A stretch of DNA of 29,608 nt from an uncultured Bacteroidota bacterium (GCA_903847655.1 CAINEG010000093.1:1-29608), one strand, 5' to 3'; positions 1 to 8,764 are shown, counted from the first letter of the stretch. The notes: a model not told the origin generated them from the letters alone. Made by a program: numbers and translations.

Positions 1-1070
1 ATGTGCACATTTTCAAACCAAGCACTTTCTAAAAAAATATTTTTAGTGGCTGCAGTGACCCCACTTTTCAAACCACCAAAAACCCCAGCAATACACATAG
101 GCTTTTCGCTGTCACTGATCATGACATCTTCTGCAGTCAATGTACGCTCTGTTCCATCTAAGGTGATAAACTTAGTACCAGCTGGATATTTTTTCACCAC
201 TATTTTTTGGTCTTTGATTTGAGCTGCATCAAAGGCATGCAAGGGCTGACCTGTGGCGTGTAAGATATAATTGGTAATGTCTACAATATTGTTGATGCTG
301 CGCACCCCAATGGCTTTCAAATTATTCTTTAACCAGTTGGGTGATTCTTTTACGGTCACGCCTTCTATATTTAATCCGCTATATCTTCCACAACCCTTTT
401 CATCTTCTATGCTTACTTTATAAGTTTTGATGGAATTATTTTTAGTTGCTTTTTTTGTGAAAGGACTAATGGCCTTTACTGTAGTTTCATGGTAAGACAA
501 ATAAGCACAAACATCTTTAGCTACCCCATAGTGACTCATGGCGTCCATTCTATTGGGGGTCAAGCCTATTTCATAAATCCAATCTTGATCATACTCAAAT
601 ACTTCTGTCACTAAATCGCCTGCCTTCCATTGATTGTCTAAAACAATAATGCCTGCATGGTCTTCGCTGATACCAATTTCATCTTCGGCACAAATCATCC
701 CCTCACTTTCTTCGCCTCTTATTTTGGCCAACTTCATTGTGATGGGGTCTTTGCCTTTGGGAAAGATGGTCGCTCCTACTGGGGCCAGTACTACTTTTTG
801 CCCAACCGCTACATTGCTAGCGCCACAAACCACCTTCAAAGGACTTTCTTTGCCAACGGCTACCTTGGTCAATTTTAATTTATCCGCATTGGGATGTTGT
901 TCTACTTCCAAAACCTCTCCCACCAATAATCCAGCTAGCCCGCCTTTGAAATTTTCATAGTGTTCCAAGGACTCTACTTCTAAGCCAATGGAAGTAAGGA
1001 TGGTGGACAATTGCTCAGGGGTAAGCTTTTGTGGTAAATAAGTAGAAAGCCAGCGATAACTAATCGTCAT
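1..1070 (-). CDS. pheT: Phenylalanyl-tRNA synthetase beta subunit, N-terminal part (cut by window edge)
   Basis: The beta subunit of PheRS pairs with PheS to charge tRNA-Phe in the cytoplasm. Reading the minus strand from the ATG at 1068-1070 gives an open frame to the window edge, about 356 residues of a protein usually near 800. It begins MTISYRWLSTYLP. Residues about 39-150 form the EMAP/OB-type tRNA-binding domain (VGEVLEVEQHPNADKLKL, then KVVCGASNVAVGQKVVLAP and CAEDEIGI). The motif IYEIGLTPNRMDAMSHYGVAKD (shown here in part: LTPNRMDAMSHYGVA) starts the next domain, followed by NNIVDITNYILHATGQPLHA and the start of the B3/B4 editing region. The family match is very clear. The C-terminal half lies outside the window. 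The gene diverges from dnaB and has a -7-like box 24 bases upstream. Confidence 0.96.
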   Translation of the reverse strand, partial: MTISYRWLSTYLPQKLTPEQLSTILTSIGLEVESLEHYENFKGGLAGLLVGEVLEVEQHPNADKLKLTKVAVGKESPLKVVCGASNVAVGQKVVLAPVGATIFPKGKDPITMKLAKIRGEESEGMICAEDEIGISEDHAGIIVLDNQWKAGDLVTEVFEYDQDWIYEIGLTPNRMDAMSHYGVAKDVCAYLSYHETTVKAISPFTKKATKNNSIKTYKVSIEDEKGCGRYSGLNIEGVTVKESPNWLKNNLKAIGVRSINNIVDITNYILHATGQPLHAFDAAQIKDQKIVVKKYPAGTKFITLDGTERTLTAEDVMISDSEKPMCIAGVFGGLKSGVTAATKNIFLESAWFENVH

Positions 1071-1093
1071 ATAGGATCTTTATGGTATGGCTT

Positions 1094-1101
1094 CAAAAAT
1101 A
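1094..1101 (-). promoter_or_regulatory. Putative -7 promoter element of pheT
   Basis: The minus strand reads TATTTTTG, matching the Bacteroidota -7 consensus TAnnTTTG, 23 bases before the pheT ATG. No convincing -33 TTG is seen at 17-23 bases upstream. In AT-rich DNA such matches also occur by chance. Confidence 0.4.
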
Positions 1102-1292
1102 CAAATTTTTAAGTGCTTTTAAGTAAAAAATAGAAGTCAATAACTACAATTACTAAGTGCAAAACCCGTGAATAACCTTTAATTTTTGTGTATTTCACAT
1201 GAAAATTGCCTGTGCATAAGCCTATGGCAAAACTAAATTTCATGAAGTCCCAATTTGGGTTGATTTTCGCAGTAGAAAATAGTTGTTTCAAT

Positions 1293-2861
1293 ATGGCCCT
1301 TCCCAATATAAATACCAATAGAACTAAAAAGAAAAGTACTTCGGTGGATCTTAGCTCCATGATGTATGGAAAAATTCCACCACAAGCTAGAGAATTGGAA
1401 GAAGCCGTATTAGGTGCCATCTTATTAGACAAAAGTGCTTTTGATACCGTTACTGAAATTTTAAAGCCAGAATGTTTTTATGTAGAAGCACATCAAATGA
1501 TTTTTGATGCCATGCAAGGTTTGCAACAAAAAAACATGCCCATTGACATGCTCACCATGGTGGAAGAATTAAAAACCAGAGAGCAATTGGATATAATTGG
1601 TGGCGCTTATTATATTTCTAAATTAACCAATGTGGTGGTGTCTACTGCCAATATAGAGGCACACGGAAGAATAGTTTTACAAAAATTTATACAAAGAGAA
1701 CTTATTAGAATTAGTGGGGAAGTAATTGCCAATGCTTACGAAGACAGCACCGATGTTTTTGATTTACTCGATGACAGTGAAACAAAAATGTTCAATATCA
1801 CCAATAATTATTTGAAGAAAAATTTCGTGGACATTGGAGATGCCTTGGCACATGCAGTGACAAGAATTGATTTATTAAGAACACAAAAAGATGAAATTTC
1901 AGGGGTGCCTAGTGGTTTCACTTCTTTAGATAGAATTACTTATGGATGGCAGCCCACCGATTTAATCATCTTGGCAGCACGTCCTTCAGTGGGTAAAACT
2001 GCTTTTGCCTTAAACCTGGCGCGTAATGCAGCACTGCATCCTACCAAACCACAAGCGGTTGGCTTTTTTAGTTTGGAGATGAGCGCTTCGCAATTGGTGC
2101 AACGTATTTTAAGTGCCGAAAGTGAAATTAAAATGGAAAAAATTTCTAGGGGTAAGCTAGAAGATTACGAATACCAACAATTGCATAGCAAGGGTATTAA
2201 AAAATTAGAGCAAGCACCTATTTATATTGATGATACAGCCGCTTTGAATATTTTTGAATTCAGGGCCAAGGCCAGAAGATTGGTGAACAAACACCATGTA
2301 AAAATGATCATCATTGACTATTTACAATTGATGAGTGGATCGGGGGATAGAAATTCAAACCGTGAGCAAGAGATTAGTAATATCTCAAGAAGTTTAAAAG
2401 CATTGGCCAAGGAATTGAATATTCCCATCATTGCCTTATCCCAATTGAGTCGTGCCGTAGAAACCAGAAAAGAAAGCAAGATGCCACAGTTGAGTGATTT
2501 ACGTGAATCGGGTGCTATTGAGCAGGATGCGGATATGGTGATGTTTATTTACCGTCCGGAATATTATGAAGTGATGAGTAATGAAATGGGCGAAAGCACC
2601 CAAGGCGAAACGCATATTAGAATAGCCAAACATAGAAACGGTCGATTGGATTTAATTAAACTTAGGGCCAACCTAGACATTCAACGTTTTGAAGAAATGG
2701 AAGGCGAAAATGGTATTCCTGGTTTGGGCAGTAATTACAAGCCTATTCAATCTAGTAACAACAATGGCGGCGCAGCAGATGGTGGACGCTTTTTTATTCA
2801 AGGCAGCAAAATGAATGGTGGTGAATTTGACGAAGGCATCAACGACGATCAGCCTTTTTAA
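1293..2861 (+). CDS. dnaB: Replicative DNA helicase DnaB
   Basis: This is the hexameric 5'-3' helicase of the replication fork. The ATG at 1293 gives 522 residues. The frame stays open to 1206, but that extension looks unlike the family, whereas the 1293 start gives the usual basic N-terminal tail before the DnaB N-domain (about residues 28-130, PPQARELEEAVLGAILLD). The RecA-like C-terminal domain shows Walker A ARPSVGKTAFA (229-239), FFSLEMSASQLVQR, Walker B IIIDYLQLM (339-347), LSQLSR (382-387) and DLRESGAIEQDADMVMFIYR. The C-terminus is a Gly/Asn-rich tail. No intein is present. rsmE follows after 11 bases, so cotranscription is likely. No clear TAnnTTTG box is visible in the 222-base gap from pheT. 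Confidence 0.97.
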   Translation: MALPNINTNRTKKKSTSVDLSSMMYGKIPPQARELEEAVLGAILLDKSAFDTVTEILKPECFYVEAHQMIFDAMQGLQQKNMPIDMLTMVEELKTREQLDIIGGAYYISKLTNVVVSTANIEAHGRIVLQKFIQRELIRISGEVIANAYEDSTDVFDLLDDSETKMFNITNNYLKKNFVDIGDALAHAVTRIDLLRTQKDEISGVPSGFTSLDRITYGWQPTDLIILAARPSVGKTAFALNLARNAALHPTKPQAVGFFSLEMSASQLVQRILSAESEIKMEKISRGKLEDYEYQQLHSKGIKKLEQAPIYIDDTAALNIFEFRAKARRLVNKHHVKMIIIDYLQLMSGSGDRNSNREQEISNISRSLKALAKELNIPIIALSQLSRAVETRKESKMPQLSDLRESGAIEQDADMVMFIYRPEYYEVMSNEMGESTQGETHIRIAKHRNGRLDLIKLRANLDIQRFEEMEGENGIPGLGSNYKPIQSSNNNGGAADGGRFFIQGSKMNGGEFDEGINDDQPF

Positions 2862-2872
2862 AATCTATCCTT

Positions 2873-3574
2873 ATGCCTGTCCCTTATTTCTACGAACCTA
2901 ATTTACTTTCAGGCAATAACAATTTTACTTTAAGTGAAGCTAGCAGCAAACATTGTATTCAAGTATTGAGAATGCAGGAAAATGCACGTATTGATTTAAC
3001 CAATGGTAAAGGTTTTTTATTTGAGGCTAAGATTCAAGTGCCACATAAAAAAAATTCCATCGTTACCATTCTATCAGAAAAACAAATGCCGGCCCCAACA
3101 CAAAGCTTGACCTTAGGTATTGCTTTACTAAAAAATGCAACGCGATTGGAATGGCTCATTGAAAAGGCGACCGAAATGGGTGTGACAAAGATTGTTCCAA
3201 TGCTTTGCGAAAGAACCTTATTTGAAAAATTCAAATTGGACCGAATGCAAAACATTCTGCAATCGGCCATGATACAAAGTCAACAAAGCTGGCTGCCCAA
3301 TATCACTGCCCCTATCAAATTTAAAGAAGTGATAGCAGCACAAAAAAATGCGCAGAAATTAATTGCCCATTGCGAAGCCGGCGATAAAATAGACATCAAA
3401 AAAATCAAGGCCGATCAGGATTGTCTTTTATTGATTGGCCCTGAAGGTGATTTTAGCCCCAAGGAAATTGAATTGGCCCTTCAAAATGGTTACCAGGCCA
3501 TACATTTAGGCCCCACGCGACTCAGAACAGAAACAGCTGGCCTATTTGCCTTAAGTGTCTTAAAAAATTTCTAA
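2873..3574 (+). CDS. rsmE: 16S rRNA (uracil-1498-N3)-methyltransferase RsmE
   Basis: RsmE is a SPOUT-class methyltransferase that methylates N3 of U1498 in 16S rRNA using S-adenosylmethionine. The 233-residue length is normal. An N-terminal PUA-like region (about 1-70, with HCIQVLRM) is followed by the SPOUT domain: LGIALLKNATRLEWLIEKAT (81-100), EMGVTKIVPMLCERT (101-115), and the knot motifs LLIGPEGDFSPKE (186-198) and LGPTRLRTETA (212-222). The gene sits 11 bases after dnaB and 9 bases before the next gene, so it is probably read from the dnaB promoter. Confidence 0.95.
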   Translation: MPVPYFYEPNLLSGNNNFTLSEASSKHCIQVLRMQENARIDLTNGKGFLFEAKIQVPHKKNSIVTILSEKQMPAPTQSLTLGIALLKNATRLEWLIEKATEMGVTKIVPMLCERTLFEKFKLDRMQNILQSAMIQSQQSWLPNITAPIKFKEVIAAQKNAQKLIAHCEAGDKIDIKKIKADQDCLLLIGPEGDFSPKEIELALQNGYQAIHLGPTRLRTETAGLFALSVLKNF

Positions 3575-3583
3575 TTTCAAGCA

Positions 3584-4768
3584 ATGAAAATTGTTGAAGT
3601 CAATTCGGCCGCACTAGCCAATGCTTTTATTAAAATCAATGCCCAAATCCATCAAGGCAATCCCCATTATATAAGGCCCTTGAATAAAGAGGTGGCTGAA
3701 GTGTTTGACGAAAACAAAAACAAATTATTCCAACAGGGCAATGCCAAAAGATGGTTGTTGCAAAATGAAGAAGGCAAAGTCATTGGACGTATCGCAGCCT
3801 TTTACTATTCAAGTTATAAAAACAAGGGCACTGAATTCCCTGTTGGTTGTGTAGGTTTTTTTGATTGCCCCGATGATTTCGAAGCCGCCAAATTACTTTT
3901 AGATACCGCTAAAAGTTGGCTTTTCGAAAATGGCATGCAGGCCATGGATGGTCCCATTAATTTTGGTGACCGAGATAAATGGTGGGGGCTCATGGTCAAA
4001 GGTTTTGAGCAAGCGCCTATGTACGGCATGTCTTATAACCCGCCCTATTATGAAAATTTATTGACGCAATATGGATTTGAAAATTTTTACAATCAATATT
4101 ATTATCAAAAAGATTTACGCGAATCCTTACCACCAAGATTTGAAGAGCGTTATCATAAATTTAAAGCCAAGCCTGATTATTCGGCGATGCATTTAGATAA
4201 AAATAAATTAGAAAAATTCGCCAAAGATTTTGTGCATATTTACAATAGTGCCTGGGCACAACATGGAGAAGCGAAGGCCATTATTTATGATCAAATCATT
4301 CAATTATTTAACTCGCTTAAAAAAGTAATGGATGAAAAAGTAATTTGGTTTGCTTATTATAAAGAAGAGCCCATTGCCATGTTTATCAATATTCCAGATC
4401 TGAACCAGTATTTCAAATATTTTAAGGGGGACTTGGACATAAGGCAAAAATTGCATTTGTTGTGGATGAAATGGAACAAGTCCAATACCAAATTAACCGG
4501 CTTGGCTTTTGGGGTGGTGCCAAAATACCAGGCCTTGGGGGTAGATAGTTTTTTAATTTACTCCTGTGATTTGTGGTTGAAAGAGACCAAAATTTACCAA
4601 GAGTACGAAATGGGTTGGGCGGCCGACTGGAATCCCAAAATGGTCAATATTTATAAAAGCTTGGGCGCCCTTCCAAGCAGACAAATGATCACCTATAGAT
4701 ATATTTTTGATAAAAATATCAACCCTTTTGAAAGGCATCCCATCATGGATTACAGCGTTAAACCCTAA
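3584..4768 (+). CDS. GNAT-like acyltransferase family protein (YghO-like), function unknown
   Basis: This is a 394-residue cytoplasmic protein without signal peptide or membrane segments. It resembles the conserved YghO-like proteins with two GNAT-type halves that are widespread in Bacteroidota. Visible marks are the N-terminal strand block WLLQNEEGKVIGRIAAFYY (57-75), a strongly conserved-looking block DGPINFGDRDKWWGL (122-136), a second block VIWFAYYKEEPIAMFINIP (253-271) and VVPKYQALGVD (311-321), which resembles the acetyl-CoA pyrophosphate-binding motif of GNAT enzymes. The substrate cannot be told from sequence. The gene lies between rsmE (9 bases) and dnaX (87 bases). Confidence 0.75.
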   Translation: MKIVEVNSAALANAFIKINAQIHQGNPHYIRPLNKEVAEVFDENKNKLFQQGNAKRWLLQNEEGKVIGRIAAFYYSSYKNKGTEFPVGCVGFFDCPDDFEAAKLLLDTAKSWLFENGMQAMDGPINFGDRDKWWGLMVKGFEQAPMYGMSYNPPYYENLLTQYGFENFYNQYYYQKDLRESLPPRFEERYHKFKAKPDYSAMHLDKNKLEKFAKDFVHIYNSAWAQHGEAKAIIYDQIIQLFNSLKKVMDEKVIWFAYYKEEPIAMFINIPDLNQYFKYFKGDLDIRQKLHLLWMKWNKSNTKLTGLAFGVVPKYQALGVDSFLIYSCDLWLKETKIYQEYEMGWAADWNPKMVNIYKSLGALPSRQMITYRYIFDKNINPFERHPIMDYSVKP

Positions 4769-4772
4769 GTCC

Positions 4773-4784
4773 AAATAGCTATTT
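4773..4784. repeat. 12-bp perfect palindrome upstream of dnaX
   Basis: AAATAGCTATTT is a perfect palindrome 5 bases after the GNAT-like gene and 35 bases before the dnaX -7-like box. It could be an operator, but it is short and AT-rich. Confidence 0.3.
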
Positions 4785-4818
4785 ATAATTAGGGGATAAG
4801 ATTTAATTCCTCATTGAA

Positions 4819-4826
4819 TACTTTTG
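4819..4826 (+). promoter_or_regulatory. Putative -7 promoter element of dnaX
   Basis: TACTTTTG matches TAnnTTTG 29 bases before the ATG at 4856. It would place the transcript start after the alternative TTG codon at 4814 and so supports the ATG as the start. No good -33 TTG is seen at the expected distance. Confidence 0.45.
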
Positions 4827-4855
4827 ATTTTGAATGTGTATATTGCGCGTCAAGT

Positions 4856-6688
4856 ATGGAAAATTTTGTTGTTTCAGCTAGAAAATACAGGCCCCAAAAC
4901 TTTAATACAGTGGTGGGACAGTCGCATATTACGACGACCTTAAAGAATGCCATTTTAAATAACCATTTGGCGCATGCCTTTTTGTTTTGTGGACCTAGAG
5001 GAGTTGGTAAAACTACTTGTGCCAGAATTTTAGCTAAAACCATCAATTGCACGCATATCACCAAAGAAGGAGAAGCTTGCAATGAATGTGATAGTTGTGT
5101 TTCTTTTGAAAAAGGAGGCAGTTTGAATATTCATGAGTTAGATGCAGCCAGCAATAATTCAGTGGATGACATCAGAACCTTAGTAGAACAAGTTCGCTTT
5201 GCGCCTCAAGCTGGTAAATACAAAGTATATATAGTAGATGAGGTACATATGTTAAGTACTAGTGCCTTTAATGCATTTTTAAAAACACTAGAAGAGCCGC
5301 CTCCTTATGCCATCTTTATTTTAGCCACTACAGAGAAGCATAAAATATTACCTACCATTTTAAGTAGGTGTCAAATTTTTGATTTTAGACGCATCAATAA
5401 CAATGATACTGTATTGCATTTAGAAGAGATCATTGGCAAAGAGCATATTAATGCAGAAAAAAATGCATTGCAACTAATTGCACAAAAAAGTGAAGGTTGT
5501 ATGCGCGATGCCTTAAGCATTTTGGACAAGATTGTTAGTTTCTCCAATGGCGAATTAACCTATGCCAATACCTTAGAACATTTGAATATTTTGGATGAAG
5601 CTTACTTTTTTAAATTATTAGAACATTTAACCAAGCAGGATTTAACTAGTGCCATGTTGTTGTATGATGAGATCAATCAAAAAGGTTTTGAGGGAGATAT
5701 GGTCTTATACGGACTTGCCAGCTTTATTAGAAACCTATTAGTATGTAAGGATCCTGCCAGTGCCAAATTACTAGAATCTATTGAAGGTTGGAGAGAACAA
5801 TATGTTAGCACTGCAGCGGATATAAGTACACCCTATTTAGTCAGTGCCTTGAATTTATTAAATGAGGCAGAGATTCAATTCAAGATGGCTCGAAACAAAA
5901 GATTGCATGTAGAAATGGCCATCATCAAACTTAATTTTTTACAACAAGCCATTGAACTAAGCATGGAAGATAGCCAAGTTGTAAAAAAAAAACTAATTGA
6001 TAGTCACTACCCTATTCGGCTTAAAAAAATTCTTCCGCTAAGCAATATTGTAGTCAACCAGGAAGCTAAATTGATGATCGAGCAAGCCCCATCATTGAAT
6101 AAGCAGCCCGATCAGCCAATGGTCAAATCAAACACTGCTAAGATAGAAAAAGCGCCTAACCCTTCCGCACCTTCAACAATTGAAACTAATGCCGCTACAA
6201 AAATAGAGGCCAATTTGCCAACTGCAGATGGAAATAAAAAAAACCTGCTGGCTGTTTTACAAAAGAAATACGGGGAGAAATATGAAATTGAAGAAGTGAT
6301 TGAATCACTTCCATTGAATATGGAATTGTTAAGAAACTGCTGGGAGGAATACACGCTGCATTTAGAAACTGCATTGAAACATTCTGCTGCCGGTACTTTT
6401 AAATTTGCACAATTGAGCATAGAGGATGAAACCCATTTCACCATTACGGTGCCCGCATTGACTGCGCAAAAATTCGTGGAACAAGAACGCATGAATTTAT
6501 TAGAAAAAGTATGGGGCAGTTTTCACAACAGGGCCATTCAATTTAATATTTTAGTAGCCGCTGGTGAAAAAGAAGATGTACCACTTCATTTAAGTTTGAA
6601 TAGCAAACAAAAATATGAACGTATGGCCGCACAGTACCCTTTAATCACAGAATTAAAAACAAAATTAAACTTAGAAGTTTATTTTTAG
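4856..6688 (+). CDS. dnaX: DNA polymerase III subunit gamma/tau
   Basis: DnaX is the clamp-loader ATPase that loads the sliding clamp; its long form tau also links the polymerase to the helicase. The ATG at 4856 (610 residues) starts directly before the conserved SARKYRPQNFNTVVGQ, so the in-frame TTG at 4814 is rejected. Domains: Walker A GPRGVGKTTCA (46-56), four zinc-site cysteines (C65, C75, C78, C81), Walker B VYIVDEVHML (124-133), sensor ATT and the SRC arginine-finger motif (170-172). The collar domain ends near residue 370. A low-complexity linker and a C-terminal tau-type domain (about 465-610) follow. An A10 run at 5983-5992 lies at the core/linker border (see findings). The TAG stop overlaps the TAA stop of the converging SUI1 gene. 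Confidence 0.96.
   Translation: MENFVVSARKYRPQNFNTVVGQSHITTTLKNAILNNHLAHAFLFCGPRGVGKTTCARILAKTINCTHITKEGEACNECDSCVSFEKGGSLNIHELDAASNNSVDDIRTLVEQVRFAPQAGKYKVYIVDEVHMLSTSAFNAFLKTLEEPPPYAIFILATTEKHKILPTILSRCQIFDFRRINNNDTVLHLEEIIGKEHINAEKNALQLIAQKSEGCMRDALSILDKIVSFSNGELTYANTLEHLNILDEAYFFKLLEHLTKQDLTSAMLLYDEINQKGFEGDMVLYGLASFIRNLLVCKDPASAKLLESIEGWREQYVSTAADISTPYLVSALNLLNEAEIQFKMARNKRLHVEMAIIKLNFLQQAIELSMEDSQVVKKKLIDSHYPIRLKKILPLSNIVVNQEAKLMIEQAPSLNKQPDQPMVKSNTAKIEKAPNPSAPSTIETNAATKIEANLPTADGNKKNLLAVLQKKYGEKYEIEEVIESLPLNMELLRNCWEEYTLHLETALKHSAAGTFKFAQLSIEDETHFTITVPALTAQKFVEQERMNLLEKVWGSFHNRAIQFNILVAAGEKEDVPLHLSLNSKQKYERMAAQYPLITELKTKLNLEVYF
5983..5992 (+). other. A10 homopolymer in dnaX, candidate slippage site
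   Basis: Ten consecutive A residues encode the end of Val plus Lys-Lys-Lys (377-379 of DnaX). Adding one A leads to Thr-Asn-stop (TGA). Losing one A leads to Asn-stop (TAA). Either event truncates the protein just after the clamp-loader core, as expected for a gamma form. Confidence 0.55.
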
Positions 6689-7038
6689 AGCTTGGCTTTT
6701 TTATAGCCCTTTGAATTCAAGTATTGTATTATTTTTTGACGATGGTCTCCTTGTATGATAATTTCTCCGTCTTTTACAGACCCTCCTGTTCCGCAATGAT
6801 TTTTTAAAGCCTTGCCTAAAGTATTCATAGCTTCTTCATCGCCAACAAATCCAAGTACGATGCATACTGTTTTACCAGCACGTTGTTTGGTTTCTAAAAC
6901 AACCTTTAAGGGCTGATCCGCCGGCGCTAAAGTAATTGCTGATACTGCTTCTTCTGGGCGCCTATAATCTGGATTAGTACTATACACTAAAGGGGAGCTA
7001 TTTTGGCTGTAGGTATTTGATTTCGCTCTTTTGCTCAT
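6685..7038 (-). CDS. yciH: SUI1/eIF1-family translation factor (YciH-like)
   Basis: This is a small bacterial homologue of eukaryotic initiation factor eIF1, thought to act on start-site fidelity. The ATG at 7036-7038 gives 117 residues. The longer open frame upstream is not family-like. After a polar N-terminal tail, the SUI1 domain runs from about residue 43 to 117: ETKQRAGKTVCIVLGF (49-64), LGKALKNHCGTGGSVKDG (74-91) and IIIQGDHRQKIIQYLNSKGY (93-112), all standard family marks. Its stop codon overlaps the stop of dnaX tail to tail. It diverges from gpmI across 106 bases. Confidence 0.92.
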   Translation of the reverse strand: MSKRAKSNTYSQNSSPLVYSTNPDYRRPEEAVSAITLAPADQPLKVVLETKQRAGKTVCIVLGFVGDEEAMNTLGKALKNHCGTGGSVKDGEIIIQGDHRQKIIQYLNSKGYKKAKL

Positions 7039-7115
7039 TTTTTTCTTATTATAACAGTATAAAGTTTGTAATCTGCCTAGTATTTTGAAACTTTGTGGTA
7101 ATCGAGGATAAAAAA

Positions 7116-7123
7116 CAAAGTTA
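7116..7123 (-). promoter_or_regulatory. Possible -7 element of the SUI1 gene
   Basis: The minus strand reads TAACTTTG (TAnnTTTG), with a TTG 25 bases upstream, slightly beyond the usual 17-23 spacing. It would give a leader of about 70 bases. This is a weak call. No equivalent box for gpmI was found in this gap. Confidence 0.3.
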
Positions 7124-7144
7124 CAGCTAAAATAAGGTAAGAAA

Positions 7145-8662
7145 ATGTCAAAAAAAGTAATATTAGTGATCATGGATGGATGGGGATTGGGCTTGATTCC
7201 AAAAGCAGATGCAATTCAACAAGCCCATGTTCCCTTTGTTCAAAGCTTATACGCGCAGTATCCCAATACAACCTTGGTGACTTGTGGAGAAGAAGTAGGC
7301 TTGCCTGATGGGCAAATGGGCAATAGCGAAGTGGGACATTTGAATTTAGGCGCAGGGAGAATTGTGTACCAGGAATTACAAAGAATTAATGTAGCCATTA
7401 AAGATGGTGAACTAGCCAATAACCCCACCTTATTGAACAGCATTCAATATGCTAAAGAAAATAACAAGCCCCTGCATTTGTTGGGTTTGGTAAGTGATGG
7501 TGGCGTACATGCACATACTTCACATTTAAAAGCACTATGCGAAATTTGTAAATCCCATGGATTATCTAAAGTATTCATTCATGCATTTACCGATGGAAGA
7601 GACACAGATCCCAAAAGCGGTTTAGGTTTTGTTGAAAATGTAGAAAAACATTTAGCGGCCAGTGTAGGCAAAATTGCCACCGTAAGTGGCAGGTATTATG
7701 CCATGGATAGAGATAAAAGGTGGGAAAGAGTAAAGTTAGCCTACGATGCCTTGGCCAGAGGAGAAGGCCCCACTGCTTTGACAGCCATTGCTGCCATCAA
7801 AGAGAATTATGCCAATGGTATAACAGATGAATTTATCAAACCAACCATCCTTCTAGAAAATGGTCAACCCATTGCCACTATTCAAGAAGGAGATGCTGTA
7901 TTGTGTTATAATTTTAGAACCGATCGTTGCAGAGAAATCACAGAAGTATTGACTCAAAAAGATTTTCCTGAATTTGGAATGAAAAAATTGAAAGTGCATT
8001 ATACCACCATGACCAAGTACGATGAAACTTTTAAAAACGTCCAGGTCATTTTTGAAAACGACAACTTAGTCAATACCTTGGGTGATGTGTTAGCACAAAA
8101 CAATAAACAACAAATTCGAATTGCTGAAACAGAAAAATACCCGCATGTGACTTTTTTCTTTAGCGGAGGCAGAGAACAACCTTTTGAAGGCGAAACAAGA
8201 ATCATGGCTGCTTCACCCAAGGTAGCTACCTATGATTTACAACCAGCAATGAGTGCTAAAGAATTAATAGATAAATTATTGCCCGAAATCAATGCAGGAC
8301 ATCCCGATTTTATTTGTTTGAATTTCGCCAATGCAGATATGGTAGGGCATACAGGTATTTTTACTGCCGTTGTAAAAGCGGTAGAAACTGTAGATGCCTG
8401 TGTGAAAGAAGTGGTGAACGCTGGTTTGAAAAATGGCTACACTATTTTCTTAACCGCAGACCATGGCAATGCCGATTATATGATCAATGAAGATGGTAGT
8501 CCCAATACGGCGCATACCACCAACTTAGTGCCTTTCTTTATCATAGACAAGGATTGGAAAGGACCTATTAAAGCAGGTAAATTGGGCGATTTAGCCCCTA
8601 CTATTTTAACTATGATGCAAGTGCCTATTCCTAAGGAAATGACTGGGAAAGTGCTTATTTAA
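7145..8662 (+). CDS. gpmI: 2,3-bisphosphoglycerate-independent phosphoglycerate mutase
   Basis: GpmI interconverts 3- and 2-phosphoglycerate in glycolysis and gluconeogenesis, using two metal ions (usually Mn) and a phosphoserine intermediate. The length of 505 residues is normal. Visible marks are MDGWGLG with metal ligand Asp11, the catalytic serine in MGNSEVGHLNLGAGR (Ser61), the substrate-binding blocks DGRDTDPKSG and RYYAMDRDKRWERV, NFANADMVGHTG, TADHGNADYM and AHTTNLVPFF with C-terminal metal ligands. The ATG at 7145 directly precedes the conserved start of the phosphatase-like domain. The gene is probably monocistronic, with 102 bases to the next gene. Confidence 0.97.
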   Translation: MSKKVILVIMDGWGLGLIPKADAIQQAHVPFVQSLYAQYPNTTLVTCGEEVGLPDGQMGNSEVGHLNLGAGRIVYQELQRINVAIKDGELANNPTLLNSIQYAKENNKPLHLLGLVSDGGVHAHTSHLKALCEICKSHGLSKVFIHAFTDGRDTDPKSGLGFVENVEKHLAASVGKIATVSGRYYAMDRDKRWERVKLAYDALARGEGPTALTAIAAIKENYANGITDEFIKPTILLENGQPIATIQEGDAVLCYNFRTDRCREITEVLTQKDFPEFGMKKLKVHYTTMTKYDETFKNVQVIFENDNLVNTLGDVLAQNNKQQIRIAETEKYPHVTFFFSGGREQPFEGETRIMAASPKVATYDLQPAMSAKELIDKLLPEINAGHPDFICLNFANADMVGHTGIFTAVVKAVETVDACVKEVVNAGLKNGYTIFLTADHGNADYMINEDGSPNTAHTTNLVPFFIIDKDWKGPIKAGKLGDLAPTILTMMQVPIPKEMTGKVLI

Positions 8663-8685
8663 AAAATATATTCCTACTTTAATGA

Positions 8686-8693
8686 TACCTTTG
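8686..8693 (+). promoter_or_regulatory. Putative -7 promoter element of the haem-binding gene
   Basis: TACCTTTG matches TAnnTTTG 71 bases before the ATG at 8765. No -33 TTG is seen at 17-23 bases. The implied leader contains the inverted repeat at 8725-8749. Confidence 0.4.
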
Positions 8694-8724
8694 CTATAGA
8701 GGATTTAGATTAAACCAATCGCCT

Positions 8725-8749
8725 GAATATTGGTCCAATTTCAATATTC
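8725..8749. repeat. 8-bp perfect inverted repeat before the haem-binding gene
   Basis: GAATATTG and CAATATTC are perfect inverted arms separated by 9 bases, ending 15 bases before the start codon. A competing odd palindrome ATTGG-T-CCAAT overlaps the left arm. It could be an operator or a leader hairpin. There is no T-run, so it is a poor terminator for gpmI. Confidence 0.35.
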
Positions 8750-8764
8750 AATAAAACAAATATC

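Noticed and set aside
634..960. Plus-strand open frames of 108 and 73 residues
   Set aside because: They lie antisense inside pheT, whose minus-strand frame is clearly coding.
1206..1292. 29-residue N-terminal extension of DnaB
   Set aside because: It is unlike the family; the ATG at 1293 gives a normal N-terminus.
1109..1432. Minus-strand frame of 107 residues between pheT and dnaB
   Set aside because: It overlaps the start of dnaB, has no family features, and its hydrophobic stretches follow from AT-rich sequence.
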